A DNA stretch of 64,000 nt from Mycobacterium sp. DL (GCF_039729195.1 NZ_CP155796.1:1922001-1986000), one strand, 5' to 3'. Counted from the first letter of the stretch, positions 24,656-36,653 are shown. The notes: generated by a model from the letters alone, not told the origin. Translations and numbers: made by a program.

Positions 24656-27048
24656 CGGGTCGGCACGGGTTGGCGTTCCAACTCCAGAACCTGACGCGTG
24701 GTCTTGACCACGGTGTCGGGGTTCAGGCTCATCGAGTCGATGCCGATCCGGACCAGGTACTCGGCCATGTCCGGGTAGTCCGACGGGGCCTGTCCGCACA
24801 ACCCGGAGTGAATGCCGTTGCGGCGACAGCCCTCGACAGCCAAACGGATCATCTCTTTGACACCCTCGTCGCGTTCGTCGTAGTCGAAGGCGACGATCTC
24901 GCTGTCCCGATCTACCCCCAGGGTCAACTGGGTCAGATCGTTGGAGCCGATGGAGAAACCGTCGAAGCGTTTGGCGAACTCATCGATCAAGATGACGTTG
25001 TTCGGGATCTCGCACATCGCGTAGATCTGGAGTCCGTTCTCGCCGCGTTTAAGACCCAGGTCTGCCATCGTCTGCAACACCAGATCGGCTTCGGCGACTC
25101 GCCGGACGAACGGGAGCATCAGGATGACATTGGTCAATCCCATCTCGTTGCGAACCCGTCGCATGGCAGCACATTCCAGCGCAAATCCCTCGGCGTAGGC
25201 CGGGTGCGCGTAGCGCGAGGCGCCGCGAAATCCGATCATCGGGTTGCTCTCGGACGGTTCGAAGCTGTGCCCGCCGATCAGGCTGGCGTACTCGTTGGAC
25301 TTGAAGTCCGACATCCGTACCACCACGGGCTTGGGCCAGAACGCGGCGGCGATGGTGCCGATCCCCTCCGAGAGGCGCTCGGTGAAGAACTCGCTGCCGT
25401 CGGCATATCCCCGGATGAGGCGGTCGATCGTCCGGCGTGCGTCTTTGTCGCCCACCCTCTCCGGGTGCAGCAGAGCGAGCGGGTGAACGCGGATGTACTC
25501 GCTGATGATGAACTCCATCCGGGCCAGTCCCACACCGTCATTGGGTAGGAACGACGTCTTGAAGGCGAGGTCGGGGTTGCCGAGGTTGAGCATGATCTGC
25601 GTTCGGGGCCGGGCAAGGTCGCCGACCTCGGTACGGTCCACGTGGAAACCCACCGCGCCCTCGTACACCCGGCCCGTGTCACCCTCGGCGCAGGAAACGG
25701 TCACCACCGCGCCGTCGGGCACGCAGGTTGTGGCGTCCCCGGTGCCGACCACGGCGGGGATGCCGAGTTCGCGCGCGATGATCGAGGCGTGGCAGGTGCG
25801 GCCGCCGCGGTTGGTGACGATCGCCGCGGCGGTTTTCATGACCGGCTCCCAGTCCGGTGTGGTCGTGTCGGCGACCAGCACCTCGCCAGGCCTGAATTCT
25901 TCGAGCTGCGTGAGGTTCTCTATCCGCCGCGCCGCACCGGAGGCGATCCGCTCACCCACCGAGCGTCCCTCGGTGATGACCTCGCTCCTGCCCTCGAGCA
26001 CATAGGTTTCCAGCGCTGTGACACTGTGCTGGGAGGCCACCGTTTCGGGTCGGGCCTGGACGATGTAGAGCTGGCCGTCGAGACCGTCCTTCGCCCACTC
26101 CATGTCCATCGGTCTGCCGTAGTGCGCCTCGATGGAGCAGGCATAGCCCGCCAGTTCCAGTACGTCGGCATCGGTCAGGCAGAACCGGGCGCGGTCGGAT
26201 TTCGGGGTGGGAATGTTCCTCGTGGTGTTCTTGGTCTCGCCGTCGACGAGGATCATCTTCACGGCCTTGTCGCCGAGGAGGCGACGCAACACGGCGCGGT
26301 GACCGGCGAGATAGGTCGGCTTGTGAACGTAGAACTCGTCCGGATCGACCGCGCCTTGGACAACGTTCTCGCCGAGGCCGTATGCGCCGGTGATGAAGAC
26401 GGTGTCCCGGAAACCCGATTCGGTGTCGAGCGAGAACATCACTCCCGAGGACGCGATGTCGGAGCGCACCATCTTCATCACCCCGATCGACAGCGAGACC
26501 TTGAAGTGGTCGAAGCCCTGGTCGATTCGGTAGTGGATGGCCCGGTCGGTGAACAGGCTGGCGAAACACCGCCTGCAGGTGTCGAGAAGACTCTCCTCGC
26601 CCTTGATGTTGAGGTACGAGTCCTGCTGGCCGGCAAAGCTTGCGGTCGGCAGATCCTCGGCCGTCGCCGAACTGCGTACCGCAAGGCTCACGTCCTCGCC
26701 GTACTCGCGCTGCAGCGCAAGGTAACCGGCCAGGATCGAGGCGGCCAGGTCGTCGGGTAGTCCGGCGCCGTAGACGATCTCTCTCGCACGTTTGGCTTTC
26801 CGCGCCAAAGCGGCGACGTCGGCGGGGTCGATGTCGTCGAGTTCGGCATGCAGGCGGTCCCATGCACCGGCCTCGTCCAGCATGTGCCGATAGGCGGCAG
26901 CGGTGACGGCGAATCCGTGGGGGACGCGCACGCCCTGATCGGAGAGCTTCTGGAACATCTCACCCAGCGACGCGTTCTTACCGCCGACGAGTGGCACGTC
27001 ATCGATTCCCATGTCTTCGAAGAAGCGAACGAATCCAGACGTATCCAT
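24652..27048 (-). CDS. ppsA: Phosphoenolpyruvate synthase
   Basis: The 798 residues fit PEP synthase (EC 2.7.9.2). An ATP-grasp domain opens with VPLVGGKNASLGEMFQKL and contains VRSSATAEDLPTASFAGQQ. The swivelling phospho-His domain shows GGRTCHASIIARELGIPAVV, and the C-terminal barrel carries GSNDLTQLTLGVDRDS and SGLCGQAPSD. Pyruvate-phosphate dikinase is the alternative, but length and motifs favour the synthase. ATG 27048 follows AGGAGG by 7-8 bases. A weak DosR-like 14-mer, GGGACACAGGGTCG, lies at 27114-27127 without a clear -10. The gene heads an operon with the trehalose gene. It allows gluconeogenic carbon flow during starvation. Confidence 0.92.
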   Translation of the reverse strand: MDTSGFVRFFEDMGIDDVPLVGGKNASLGEMFQKLSDQGVRVPHGFAVTAAAYRHMLDEAGAWDRLHAELDDIDPADVAALARKAKRAREIVYGAGLPDDLAASILAGYLALQREYGEDVSLAVRSSATAEDLPTASFAGQQDSYLNIKGEESLLDTCRRCFASLFTDRAIHYRIDQGFDHFKVSLSIGVMKMVRSDIASSGVMFSLDTESGFRDTVFITGAYGLGENVVQGAVDPDEFYVHKPTYLAGHRAVLRRLLGDKAVKMILVDGETKNTTRNIPTPKSDRARFCLTDADVLELAGYACSIEAHYGRPMDMEWAKDGLDGQLYIVQARPETVASQHSVTALETYVLEGRSEVITEGRSVGERIASGAARRIENLTQLEEFRPGEVLVADTTTPDWEPVMKTAAAIVTNRGGRTCHASIIARELGIPAVVGTGDATTCVPDGAVVTVSCAEGDTGRVYEGAVGFHVDRTEVGDLARPRTQIMLNLGNPDLAFKTSFLPNDGVGLARMEFIISEYIRVHPLALLHPERVGDKDARRTIDRLIRGYADGSEFFTERLSEGIGTIAAAFWPKPVVVRMSDFKSNEYASLIGGHSFEPSESNPMIGFRGASRYAHPAYAEGFALECAAMRRVRNEMGLTNVILMLPFVRRVAEADLVLQTMADLGLKRGENGLQIYAMCEIPNNVILIDEFAKRFDGFSIGSNDLTQLTLGVDRDSEIVAFDYDERDEGVKEMIRLAVEGCRRNGIHSGLCGQAPSDYPDMAEYLVRIGIDSMSLNPDTVVKTTRQVLELERQPVPTR

Positions 27049-27182
27049 GACATGTCCTCCTGAGCGCGGCATCGGTGCCGCGCCACGCCCCAAACCTTCC
27101 ACAACCGCCAGACGGGACACAGGGTCGAAGGTCACTCGCACAGGTGATTCCTCGACAACGAGTTCATCTGCCGCCGAATGCT

Positions 27183-28181
27183 TTACATCGACGGGCCGCG
27201 GGCGGTCAGGTCGATGGGCTCGGCAGTGGTGTCGAACAGCCGCTCGACATCGGCGCGAGTGCAGGCAGCTGTCCCAGGTGTCATCAGCATGGCTGCGCCC
27301 GCGGCGATACCGAACCGCAGCGCCTTCGGCAGCGCCCACCCTCGGCTGAGCCCGCAGGTGATCCCGGCGACCATCGCGTCACCGGCACCAACACCGCTGC
27401 CGGGTGGCACGGCGACTGCCGGGTAGCGCTGGGCGCCGTGCGCGGTGACCAGCAGGGCGCCCTGTGCGCCGAGCGAGACGACCATGTTGCGGGCGCACCC
27501 TCGTTCGATCAGTTCTCGGGCGGCGGCCACCTGCTCGGCCTCGCCGGCCAACGCCCGGCCGACACATTCGCGGAGCTCGCGGATACTCGGTTTGAGCAGA
27601 AACACCGTTCCGCCGGTCAGATGCCGCAGGCCGCTTCCGGAGGCGTCGAGGATCAGTGGAGTGTCGATCCGCCGGCACACCTCGGCGACCCGGTTGTAGA
27701 AGTCCGGTGACACCGCGGGCGGCAGACTGCCGCTGGCGACCACAAAGTCCGCTGCGGCCGCGACCTCACCCAACTGGTCCAGACACGCCGTCTGCTCGGA
27801 AGCACTGAGGACCGGCCCCGGCAGGACGAACCGGAACTGGCGCTCGGTGCGGCGTTCGTTCACCGTGAAGCTCTCCCGGGTCGGCTCGGTGATCCGGATC
27901 CGACGCGATGGCAGACCCGCGGCGTCGAGCATGTCGGTCACCGAGTCGCCACTGGCGCCGCCTGCGGGGAACAGTGCCAGCACCGACGCACCGAGCGCAT
28001 CCGCTACCCGGGCGACGTTGATACCGCCACCGCCTGGGTCGTAACGCGCTGAGCCGCAACGCATCTTCTCTGTCGGCATCACCGTGTCGGTGTCGGTGGT
28101 GATGTCGAGTGCCGGGTTCATCGTCAACGTCACGATCCGCGGGCCTACGCCCGGTGTGTCTGCGGTGGTGGTGTCGGCCAT
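27183..28181 (-). CDS. pfkB: 6-phosphofructokinase II (PfkB family)
   Basis: The 332-residue ribokinase-fold enzyme carries TLTMNPALDIT, the sugar-binding GGGGINVARVADALG, VASGSLPPAVS, and the catalytic GSGVGAGDAMVAG (Asp base and anion hole). It closely resembles Rv2029c, a DosR-regulon fructose-6-phosphate kinase. ATG 28181 (MADTTTADTPG) gives the same distance to the first strand as in Rv2029c; an upstream in-frame ATG at 28238 would add an unlikely basic leader. The gene diverges from the WS/DGAT pair. No convincing DosR box with a -10 was found at the usual distance. Confidence 0.9.
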   Translation of the reverse strand: MADTTTADTPGVGPRIVTLTMNPALDITTDTDTVMPTEKMRCGSARYDPGGGGINVARVADALGASVLALFPAGGASGDSVTDMLDAAGLPSRRIRITEPTRESFTVNERRTERQFRFVLPGPVLSASEQTACLDQLGEVAAAADFVVASGSLPPAVSPDFYNRVAEVCRRIDTPLILDASGSGLRHLTGGTVFLLKPSIRELRECVGRALAGEAEQVAAARELIERGCARNMVVSLGAQGALLVTAHGAQRYPAVAVPPGSGVGAGDAMVAGITCGLSRGWALPKALRFGIAAGAAMLMTPGTAACTRADVERLFDTTAEPIDLTARGPSM

Positions 28182-28339
28182 CCGTGGCGTCACGACGATC
28201 ACCCGCCTTCCGTTCGGCTTCGACCCTAGGTGCGGCATCCGGCCCGGTGAATGGCCGGAAGTCCCTCAGGTGGCGCCGTAGGGCCCGAGTGCGTTCCCGG
28301 TGACCACGGCGGCCCCAACGACGTTGTCCCCGCGGTTTG

Positions 28340-28382
28340 AGGACTTGCGGCCCTGCCGTGACGCCGCCGGGTGGCGCAGTGT
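28340..28382 (+). promoter_or_regulatory. DosR-type promoter of the WS/DGAT operon
   Basis: AGGACTTGCGGCCC (28340-28353) matches the core at 10 of 14 positions. CAGTGT (28377-28382) is an xANNNT -10 after 23 bp, ending 6 bases before the ATG at 28389. A leaderless message is predicted. Confidence 0.55.
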
Positions 28383-28388
28383 CGTCGC

Positions 28389-29807
28389 ATGGAGCATCTG
28401 AGCACGCTTGATGCGAGCTTTCTGCAGGCCGAGGACTCCGACCCGCACGTGAGCCTCGCCGTGGGTGCGGTGTCGATCATCGAAGGTCCGTCGCCTGACT
28501 ACGACGACCTCGTGTCGGCGTTCGCCGACCGCGCGCGGCACATTCCCCGCTGCACCCAGGTCGTGCACACTCGGCCCTTCGACCTCGCCGCACCCGAGTG
28601 GGTGGAGGATCCGCACTTCGACATCGCGCACCACCTGCATCGTGTCGCGTTGCCGGTGCCGGGCGGCGATGCCGAGCTGTTCACGATGATCGCCGGCATC
28701 ATGGAGCAGCGACTCGACCGCGACCGGCCGTTGTGGGAATGCTGGATCATCGAGGGTCTCGGCTCGGGCCGGTGGGCGACGCTGATGAAGATCCACCACT
28801 GCATCGCCGATGGCATCGCCACTGCTCAGATGCTCTCGAAGTTGAGCGACGACGGCGCCGGTGAGAGTTTCGCCGGCGACATCCGCGCTGCCAGGGAACC
28901 CGAACCGTCGATTCTCGGCCTGCTCCGGCCGAGGCTCAACCCGGTGACCTGGATGAGCGACGCGTGGCGGGCGACTGTGGCCGCAACCAGTGCGGCCGAA
29001 CACGCTGTGGTGGGAGCTGCGGAGTTGACGGCGCACGTGCTCGTCGCCGGTCAGGAGTCGTCGCTGAACGGGCCCGTCACCAGGATGCGGCGCTACAGTG
29101 CCGCGCTGGTCGACCTGGCCGTCATGAAGCAGGTGAGCCGCAGCTTCGGGGTGACACTCAACGATGTCGCGCTGGCTGCCATCACCAGCAGTTACCGGAC
29201 CATGCTGCTCGACCGGGGTGAATCGCCGGGGCCCCATGCATTGAGAACGCTGATCCCGGTGTCGATGCGATCGGCCGATCACTTCGACATCACCGACAAC
29301 CGGGTGTCGGCGATGCTGCCGTTGCTGCCGGTTGACGAACCCGATCCCGTCAAGCAGTTGGAGATCGTGCACCGGCGGTTGAGCCGCGCCAAGGACAGTG
29401 GCCAGCGGGAGGGCGGCCGAGCCGTGTTCGCCGCTGCCGGGAACATCCCATTCGCGCTCTCGGCGTGGACGATCCGACTGCTCACCCGGCTGCCTCAGAA
29501 TTCCGTGACGGCGCTGGCGACGAACGTCCCGGGCCCCCGCGGCCGGCAGAGGGTATTGGGGCGCGAGGTTCTGGAGATCCTGCCGATACCGCCCATTGCG
29601 CTCCATCTGCGCACCGGCATCGCCATGCTCAGCTACGCGGGCCGGTTCTCCTTCGGCATCACCGCCGACTACGACAGTGCACCCGACGTGGACGTGCTCG
29701 CCCGGGGGATCGAAGACGCGGTGCAGCGGTTGGCAGCACTCGGCCGAGGCCGAGGCGGCCTCACACCCCCAGACGGTGCAGCCCGAGTGGATGTCGGTGC
29801 CAAGTGA
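28389..29807 (+). CDS. WS/DGAT acyltransferase (Tgs type)
   Basis: The 472-residue protein has the start MEHLSTLDASFLQAED common to mycobacterial triacylglycerol synthases, the catalytic HHCIADG (from KIHHCIADGIATAQ) near residue 140, and the late motif ALATNVPGPRGRQ. It esterifies diacylglycerol or a fatty alcohol with acyl-CoA. The M. tuberculosis counterpart tgs1 (Rv3130c) is strongly DosR-induced. The start at ATG 28389 is set by the promoter: a -10 element ends 6 bases upstream and no Shine-Dalgarno site is seen. The GTGA overlap with the next WS/DGAT suggests coupled synthesis of the pair. Confidence 0.93.
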   Translation: MEHLSTLDASFLQAEDSDPHVSLAVGAVSIIEGPSPDYDDLVSAFADRARHIPRCTQVVHTRPFDLAAPEWVEDPHFDIAHHLHRVALPVPGGDAELFTMIAGIMEQRLDRDRPLWECWIIEGLGSGRWATLMKIHHCIADGIATAQMLSKLSDDGAGESFAGDIRAAREPEPSILGLLRPRLNPVTWMSDAWRATVAATSAAEHAVVGAAELTAHVLVAGQESSLNGPVTRMRRYSAALVDLAVMKQVSRSFGVTLNDVALAAITSSYRTMLLDRGESPGPHALRTLIPVSMRSADHFDITDNRVSAMLPLLPVDEPDPVKQLEIVHRRLSRAKDSGQREGGRAVFAAAGNIPFALSAWTIRLLTRLPQNSVTALATNVPGPRGRQRVLGREVLEILPIPPIALHLRTGIAMLSYAGRFSFGITADYDSAPDVDVLARGIEDAVQRLAALGRGRGGLTPPDGAARVDVGAK

Positions 29808-31177
29808 CCGAGTTCATGCGCCACAGCGATGCGTTCACCTGGGCGATGGAAGCTGATCCCCAGCTCCGTTCGACGGTGGTCACGGTCATCCTGCTCGGCA
29901 GGTCGCCGGACTGGAACGAGGTACGCAGTCGCTTCGATGTCATCGCGCGCGCGGTGCCGATGCTGCGACAGCGGGTCGTCCAGTCCCCGCCACCTGCGCC
30001 GCCGAGGTGGGAGCAGGCACCGGATTTCGACCTCGACTTCCATATGCGCAGAGTGACCGCGCCCGTGCCAGGCACCATGGCCACGGTGCTGGAGATGGCG
30101 CGGATCGCGGCGATGGAGGACTTCGACCGGGCCCGCCCACTCTGGGAGGCCACGCTCGTTGATGGGCTCGAAAACGACGGCGCGGCGCTGGTCCTGAAGT
30201 TCCATCATGCTCTGACCGACGGCGTCGGCGGCGTCCAGATAGGCATGATGCTGTTCGACCTGTCGGAAGTCCCGGACAAGCACGGGCCGGTGGCGGCGAT
30301 GCCGCAGGTGCCCGAGCCGCCGTGGCTGCGCGGCTACCGCGACACCGCGCGCTACGACGCACGATTGGTGGGCGATGCGCTGTGGGGCACCGTGAAGGGC
30401 GCTCCGAAGTTGTTGTCCCGCAGCATCGTGAATCCGGTGGACACAGTGTCCTCGGCGGCCGAGTTGGCCGCATCGATATACCGGACCATACGCCCGGTGA
30501 ACCGCAGGGGCTCGCCGCTGATGAGTGAGCGCAGCATGATCCGCAGGCTCGGCGTGCACGAGGTCCCGTTCGGCCGGCTTCGGGCCGCCGCCCACCACGG
30601 TGGGGGTGCGTTGAACGACGCCTTCGTCGCGGGGGTGGCCGGAGGGTTGCGCATTTACCACGAGAAGCACGGCGTCCCGGTGGGCGACCTCCACCTGACG
30701 ATGCCGATGAGCCTGCGCCGTGAGGGCGACGAGATCGGCGGCAACCGGATCACCATCATGCGGTTCGACGTCCCGGTCGGTGTGGCCGATCCGGTGGAAC
30801 GAATCCGCCAGATCCACGACATCACAGGCAAAGTACGGCAGGAGAAGTCGGTGCCCTACACCCAGTGGATCGCCGGTGCGCTCAATATGATGCCCCGGTG
30901 GTACATCGGCTCGATCCTGCGCAACGTCGACTTTCTGTGCAGCGACGTCCCCGGGATCCCGGTGCCGGTATTCCTCGGTGGCGCAAAGGTTGTGACTCAG
31001 TATGGATTCGGTCCGACCATCGGCTCGGCCGTCAACGTGACGTTGTTGACCTATGTCGATGTGTGCACGCTGGGTATCGACGTGGACACCGCGGCGATCC
31101 CGGACTACGACGTGTTTCACGCGTGCCTTGTCGCCGGTTTCGACGAAGTGTTGGCGCTGGGTTCAGGCGTATCCTGA
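29804..31177 (+). CDS. WS/DGAT acyltransferase, second copy
   Basis: The 457-residue protein is diverged from its neighbour but keeps FHHALTDGVGG (HHxxxDG) near residue 135 and the later NVTLLTYVD segment that replaces the usual NVPGP-type end. It lacks the SxLDxxFL start and opens with MRHSDAFTWAMEADP instead, as in a mycobacterial subgroup of these enzymes. The likely role is wax-ester or triacylglycerol synthesis; acyl and alcohol specificity cannot be told. GTG 29804 overlaps the first gene's stop. Its 3' end overlaps the convergent SRPBCC gene by 61 bases, an unusually long antisense overlap. Confidence 0.9.
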   Translation: MTEFMRHSDAFTWAMEADPQLRSTVVTVILLGRSPDWNEVRSRFDVIARAVPMLRQRVVQSPPPAPPRWEQAPDFDLDFHMRRVTAPVPGTMATVLEMARIAAMEDFDRARPLWEATLVDGLENDGAALVLKFHHALTDGVGGVQIGMMLFDLSEVPDKHGPVAAMPQVPEPPWLRGYRDTARYDARLVGDALWGTVKGAPKLLSRSIVNPVDTVSSAAELAASIYRTIRPVNRRGSPLMSERSMIRRLGVHEVPFGRLRAAAHHGGGALNDAFVAGVAGGLRIYHEKHGVPVGDLHLTMPMSLRREGDEIGGNRITIMRFDVPVGVADPVERIRQIHDITGKVRQEKSVPYTQWIAGALNMMPRWYIGSILRNVDFLCSDVPGIPVPVFLGGAKVVTQYGFGPTIGSAVNVTLLTYVDVCTLGIDVDTAAIPDYDVFHACLVAGFDEVLALGSGVS

Positions 31178-31815
31178 CGACCACCGGCTGGTGTTGCAGG
31201 ATCGGCCCTGTGCTTGATCCCCAACAACATCCCTCGGGTGAGCAGCGCGACCATCGGGCCGGCCAGTTCGACGCCCAGCACTTCGCCGGGGTGCCGCAGC
31301 CGGGTGCGGGTTCGGATCAGCAATCGACAGCGATCCTCCCAGCGGGGAAGCAGGTGGAACGACCACACGGTGTCCCACGGCATGCCCGGTCGGCTACCGC
31401 GCAGCACCAGCAGGCTGCCGTCGACGACCTGATCGACCGTCAGGGTGAGCCCGTGCCGCAGGCCCAGCCAGCCGCTGGGCGTCAGTCGAATGGTGTCCCC
31501 GGGGGCGAGGTGCTGCCACTGGTGATGAATTCCGTCGGCCTTGGCGTGGTCCGGGCCGATCAGCACTTCGGCAATGCCGGAGCAGTACAGGCCGCCGCGG
31601 TCCAGACCGATCTGCACCAGCCAGGGCCAGACGTCCGACGGTGGCGCGTCGATCCAGATCCCCTCGGTGGACTGGACTGACGGACGCCGGATCAACTCGT
31701 CGCCAGGAAGATTCATCCGGCACTCTTCCTTCGTCGTGCCCCAGTTGCGGTAGTAGCTGCGCGCCGCCCAGAGGATCGTGACCGCGCCGACGATCCGCAC
31801 CATGTTGTTGTTCAT
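31117..31815 (-). CDS. SRPBCC-like protein with N-terminal hydrophobic segment
   Basis: The 232 residues begin with a hydrophobic stretch (VRIVGAVTILWAARSYY). A soluble domain follows with LPGDELI, IWIDAPPSDVWPWLVQIGLD and GDTIRL, the pattern of SRPBCC/polyketide-cyclase-like lipid-binding folds. It is a clear paralogue of the protein at 34110, sharing PGDEL, VWPWL-QIG-DRGG and GDTI. ATG 31815 is chosen because a DosR box lies 35 bp upstream and a -10 (CAGAGT) ends 6 bases before it; a longer GTG start would place the box inside the gene. The function is unknown; a small hydrophobic ligand at the membrane is a guess. Confidence 0.78.
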   Translation of the reverse strand: MNNNMVRIVGAVTILWAARSYYRNWGTTKEECRMNLPGDELIRRPSVQSTEGIWIDAPPSDVWPWLVQIGLDRGGLYCSGIAEVLIGPDHAKADGIHHQWQHLAPGDTIRLTPSGWLGLRHGLTLTVDQVVDGSLLVLRGSRPGMPWDTVWSFHLLPRWEDRCRLLIRTRTRLRHPGEVLGVELAGPMVALLTRGMLLGIKHRADPATPAGGRQDTPEPSANTSSKPATRHA

Positions 31816-31821
31816 GAGCAG

Positions 31822-31864
31822 ACTCTGCGCTCGCGGCCGCCGGCCGACTAGGGCCGGTGGTCCC
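31822..31864 (-). promoter_or_regulatory. DosR-type promoter of the left SRPBCC gene
   Basis: GGGCCGGTGGTCCC (31851-31864) matches the DosR core at 9-10 of 14 positions. CAGAGT on the minus strand (31822-31827) follows after 23 bp and ends 6 bases before the ATG at 31815. It predicts a leaderless message. Confidence 0.6.
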
Positions 31865-31900
31865 TGTTCGAAGGACACCGGACGAACGGCTCTTCACAGC

Positions 31901-31943
31901 GGGACTTCGGTCCCTAGTCCCCGGTGGCACCGCAGCGCATGGT
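31901..31943 (+). promoter_or_regulatory. DosR-type promoter of the Rv2030c-like gene
   Basis: GGGACTTCGGTCCC (31901-31914) is the best DosR box in the window, differing from the symmetric consensus only at the centre. CATGGT (31938-31943) is an xANNNT -10 after 23 bp, so transcription should begin near 31950, about 28 bases before ATG 31978. It is divergent from the box at 31851. Confidence 0.75.
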
Positions 31944-31977
31944 GACAGTGGCGACACAATCGGGACGGAGTACCCAG

Positions 31978-34023
31978 ATGACCCGTACACGAGAATCCCT
32001 GCATCGAGCACCCCGGCGGGTGTTTCGTGATCGCCGAGAAGCCGGCCGGGTGCTCGCCGACCTGCTCAGTGCCTAGCGCGATCTGGACGGCGTCGTCGTC
32101 CTCGGCCTTGCGCGCGGCGGCATCCCCGTCGCGTGGGAAGTGGCAGTAGCTCTCGGCGCTCCACTCGATGCCTTCATCGTGCGCAAACTCGGGGCGCCCG
32201 GCCACGAAGAGTTCGCCATGGGTGCATTGGCCAGCGGTGGACGTGTCGTCGTCAATGACGATGTGCTGCGCGCGTTGCGGGTGACACCCCAGCAACTGCG
32301 TGACGTCGCCGAACGCGAAGGGCGAGAGTTGATACGGCGCGAGGCCGCCTACCGCGGGGGCCGCCCGCCGATCGAGGTTGCCGGTAGGACAGTGATCCTC
32401 GTCGACGATGGGCTCGCCACCGGCGCCAGCATGCTGGCAGCGGTGCAGGCACTTCGAGAGGCGGAGCCGGCGCAGATCGTGGTAGCCGTGCCTGCCGCCC
32501 CGGAGTCGACCTGCCGTGAGTTCGCCGGTCTGGTCGACGACGTCGTGTGCGCCACGATGCCGACGCCTTTTCTCGCGGTGGGGGAGTCGTTCTGGGACTT
32601 CAAGCAGGTCAGTGACGAGGAGGTCCGCGAATATCTCGCCACTCCGACGGTGGGCGTCGCGACCTCGCGGATGCGGATGAAGGAGACCCCCGCGCAGGTG
32701 ATCGATCGCTGCGCGGTGGACGCCCCCGGTGGTGTGCCCCCGGCAGAGGCACTCGAAGAGATCATCGGCGATGCTCGAATCGTCCTGATCGGCGAGAGTT
32801 CGCATGGCACAGAGGAGTTCTACGCGGCGCGGGCAGCGATCACGAAGTGGCTCATCGAAGACAAGGGCTTCTGCGCCGTTGCCGCCGAAGCGGACTGGCC
32901 CGACGCGTACCGGGCGAACCGCTATGTGCGCGGACTGGGTGACGACACCAACCCGGACCAGGCGCTGAGCGGATTCGAGAGGTTCCCGGCCTGGATGTGG
33001 CGCAACGTGGTGGTGCGAGACTTCATCGAATGGCTGCACACTCACAACCGTCGGCAGCGCGAGCGCGGCGAGCGCCAAACGGGCTTCTACGGACTCGACC
33101 TCTACAGCCTTCATCGCTCGATGCAGGAAGTGATCGGTTATCTCGCCACGATCGACCCCGTGGCGGCGGCCCGGGCACGTGACCGGTACGCGTGTTTTGA
33201 CCACGCCTCCGCAGATGATGGGCAGGCGTACGGGTTCGCCGCGGCCTTTGGCGCCGGACTGTCCTGCGAGCGTCAGGCCATCGATCAATTGGTCGAGCTA
33301 CAACTCAACGCAGTCGAATACGCGCGTCGCGACGGCCTGCTCGCCGAGGACGAGATTTTCTATGCCCAACAGAACGCGCAGACCGTCCGCAACGCGGAGG
33401 TCTACTACCGAGCGATGTTCGGTGGTCGCGTCACATCGTGGAACCTCCGGGATCAGCACATGGCCCAGACTCTGCACGCCCTGCTGACCCACCTGGGACG
33501 CGGCTCGCAATCGGAGCCGGCCCGGGTCGTGGTGTGGGCCCATAATTCTCATGTCGGAGATGCCCGGGCAACCGAGGTGGGATCCGACGGCCAGCTGACG
33601 CTGGGGCAGTTGGTGCGGGAACGGTACGGTGCGGACTGCCGGCTGATCGGCTTCACCACGTACACGGGCACTGTCACTGCGGCCAGTGAATGGGGGGGAA
33701 TCGCCGAGCGCAAGGTCGTTCGCCCCGCCCTGAACGGCAGCGTCGAAGAGCTGCTCCATGAGACCGGCAGGTCGGAATTCCTTGTTTCGGCAGCGATCAG
33801 CCACGCTGCGGCCGATCCACTCGATGTCGTCAGGTTGGGTCGGGCCATCGGGGTGATCTACCTTCCGCAAACCGAACGGCAGAGCCACTACTACCACGTC
33901 CGACCGGGCGAGCAGTTCGACGCGATCATCCACATCGACAGGACGCGGGCGCTGGAGCCACTCGAGGTGACGAGTTCATGGTCAGCGGGCGAGACGCCCG
34001 AGACGTATCCGACCGGATTGTGA
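31978..34023 (+). pseudogene. Phosphoribosyltransferase/erythromycin-esterase fusion, interrupted by TAG
   Basis: ATG 31978 (after GGACGGAG) begins a frame reading FRDRREAGRVLADLLSA, then TAG at 32074-32076, then [20 protein letters not shown] and on without further stops to 34023. Homologues have Tyr at this point (LLxxYRxxxxVVVLGLxRGG), so TAC to TAG is the likely lesion. The rest comprises a PRTase domain (PRPP motif [13 protein letters not shown]) and an erythromycin-esterase-like domain ([24 protein letters not shown]), as in DosR-regulon Rv2030c. Internal GTG 32140 could restart a 627-residue product with the esterase domain intact but without the first PRTase strand and the GLARGG loop. 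Sequencing error cannot be excluded. Confidence 0.8.
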
Positions 34024-34060
34024 TGCCGCAGAGACGAAAAGGCGTAGGTCGCCGATATCG

Positions 34061-34103
34061 GGGACCTTGGACCCTGCACTCTGCGCCGCTGCACTCCTAG
34101 CGT
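34061..34103 (+). promoter_or_regulatory. DosR-type promoter of the SRPBCC-kinase operon
   Basis: GGGACCTTGGACCC (34061-34074) matches the core at 11 of 14 positions and is nearly palindromic. TAGCGT (34098-34103) is a TANNNT -10 after 23 bp, ending 6 bases before ATG 34110. A leaderless message is predicted. Confidence 0.7.
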
Positions 34104-34109
34104 TGACCC

Positions 34110-36580
<2,471 letters not shown>

Positions 36581-36603
36581 GCGCTGAATGCGGCCCGCAC
36601 CGA

Positions 36604-36647
36604 CTGACCAAAGGCCCTATCCCGGGGGCGTGAGCCCTCGTTACCGT
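36604..36647 (+). promoter_or_regulatory. DosR-type promoter of the third USP gene
   Basis: The reverse complement of 36604-36617, GGGCCTTTGGTCAG, matches the core at 10 of 14 positions. TACCGT (36642-36647) is a TANNNT -10 after 24 bp, ending 6 bases before ATG 36654, so a leaderless message is expected. Confidence 0.6.
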
Positions 36648-36653
36648 GGCGCC

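Noticed and set aside
27114..27127. DosR-like box before PEP synthase
   Set aside because: GGGACACAGGGTCG has only about 8 of 14 matches and no xANNNT at the usual distance, so it is mentioned but not called as a feature.
28216..28231. DosR-like sequence TTCGACCCTAGG before pfkB
   Set aside because: Too few core matches (about 7 of 14) and no -10 element at 23-24 bp.
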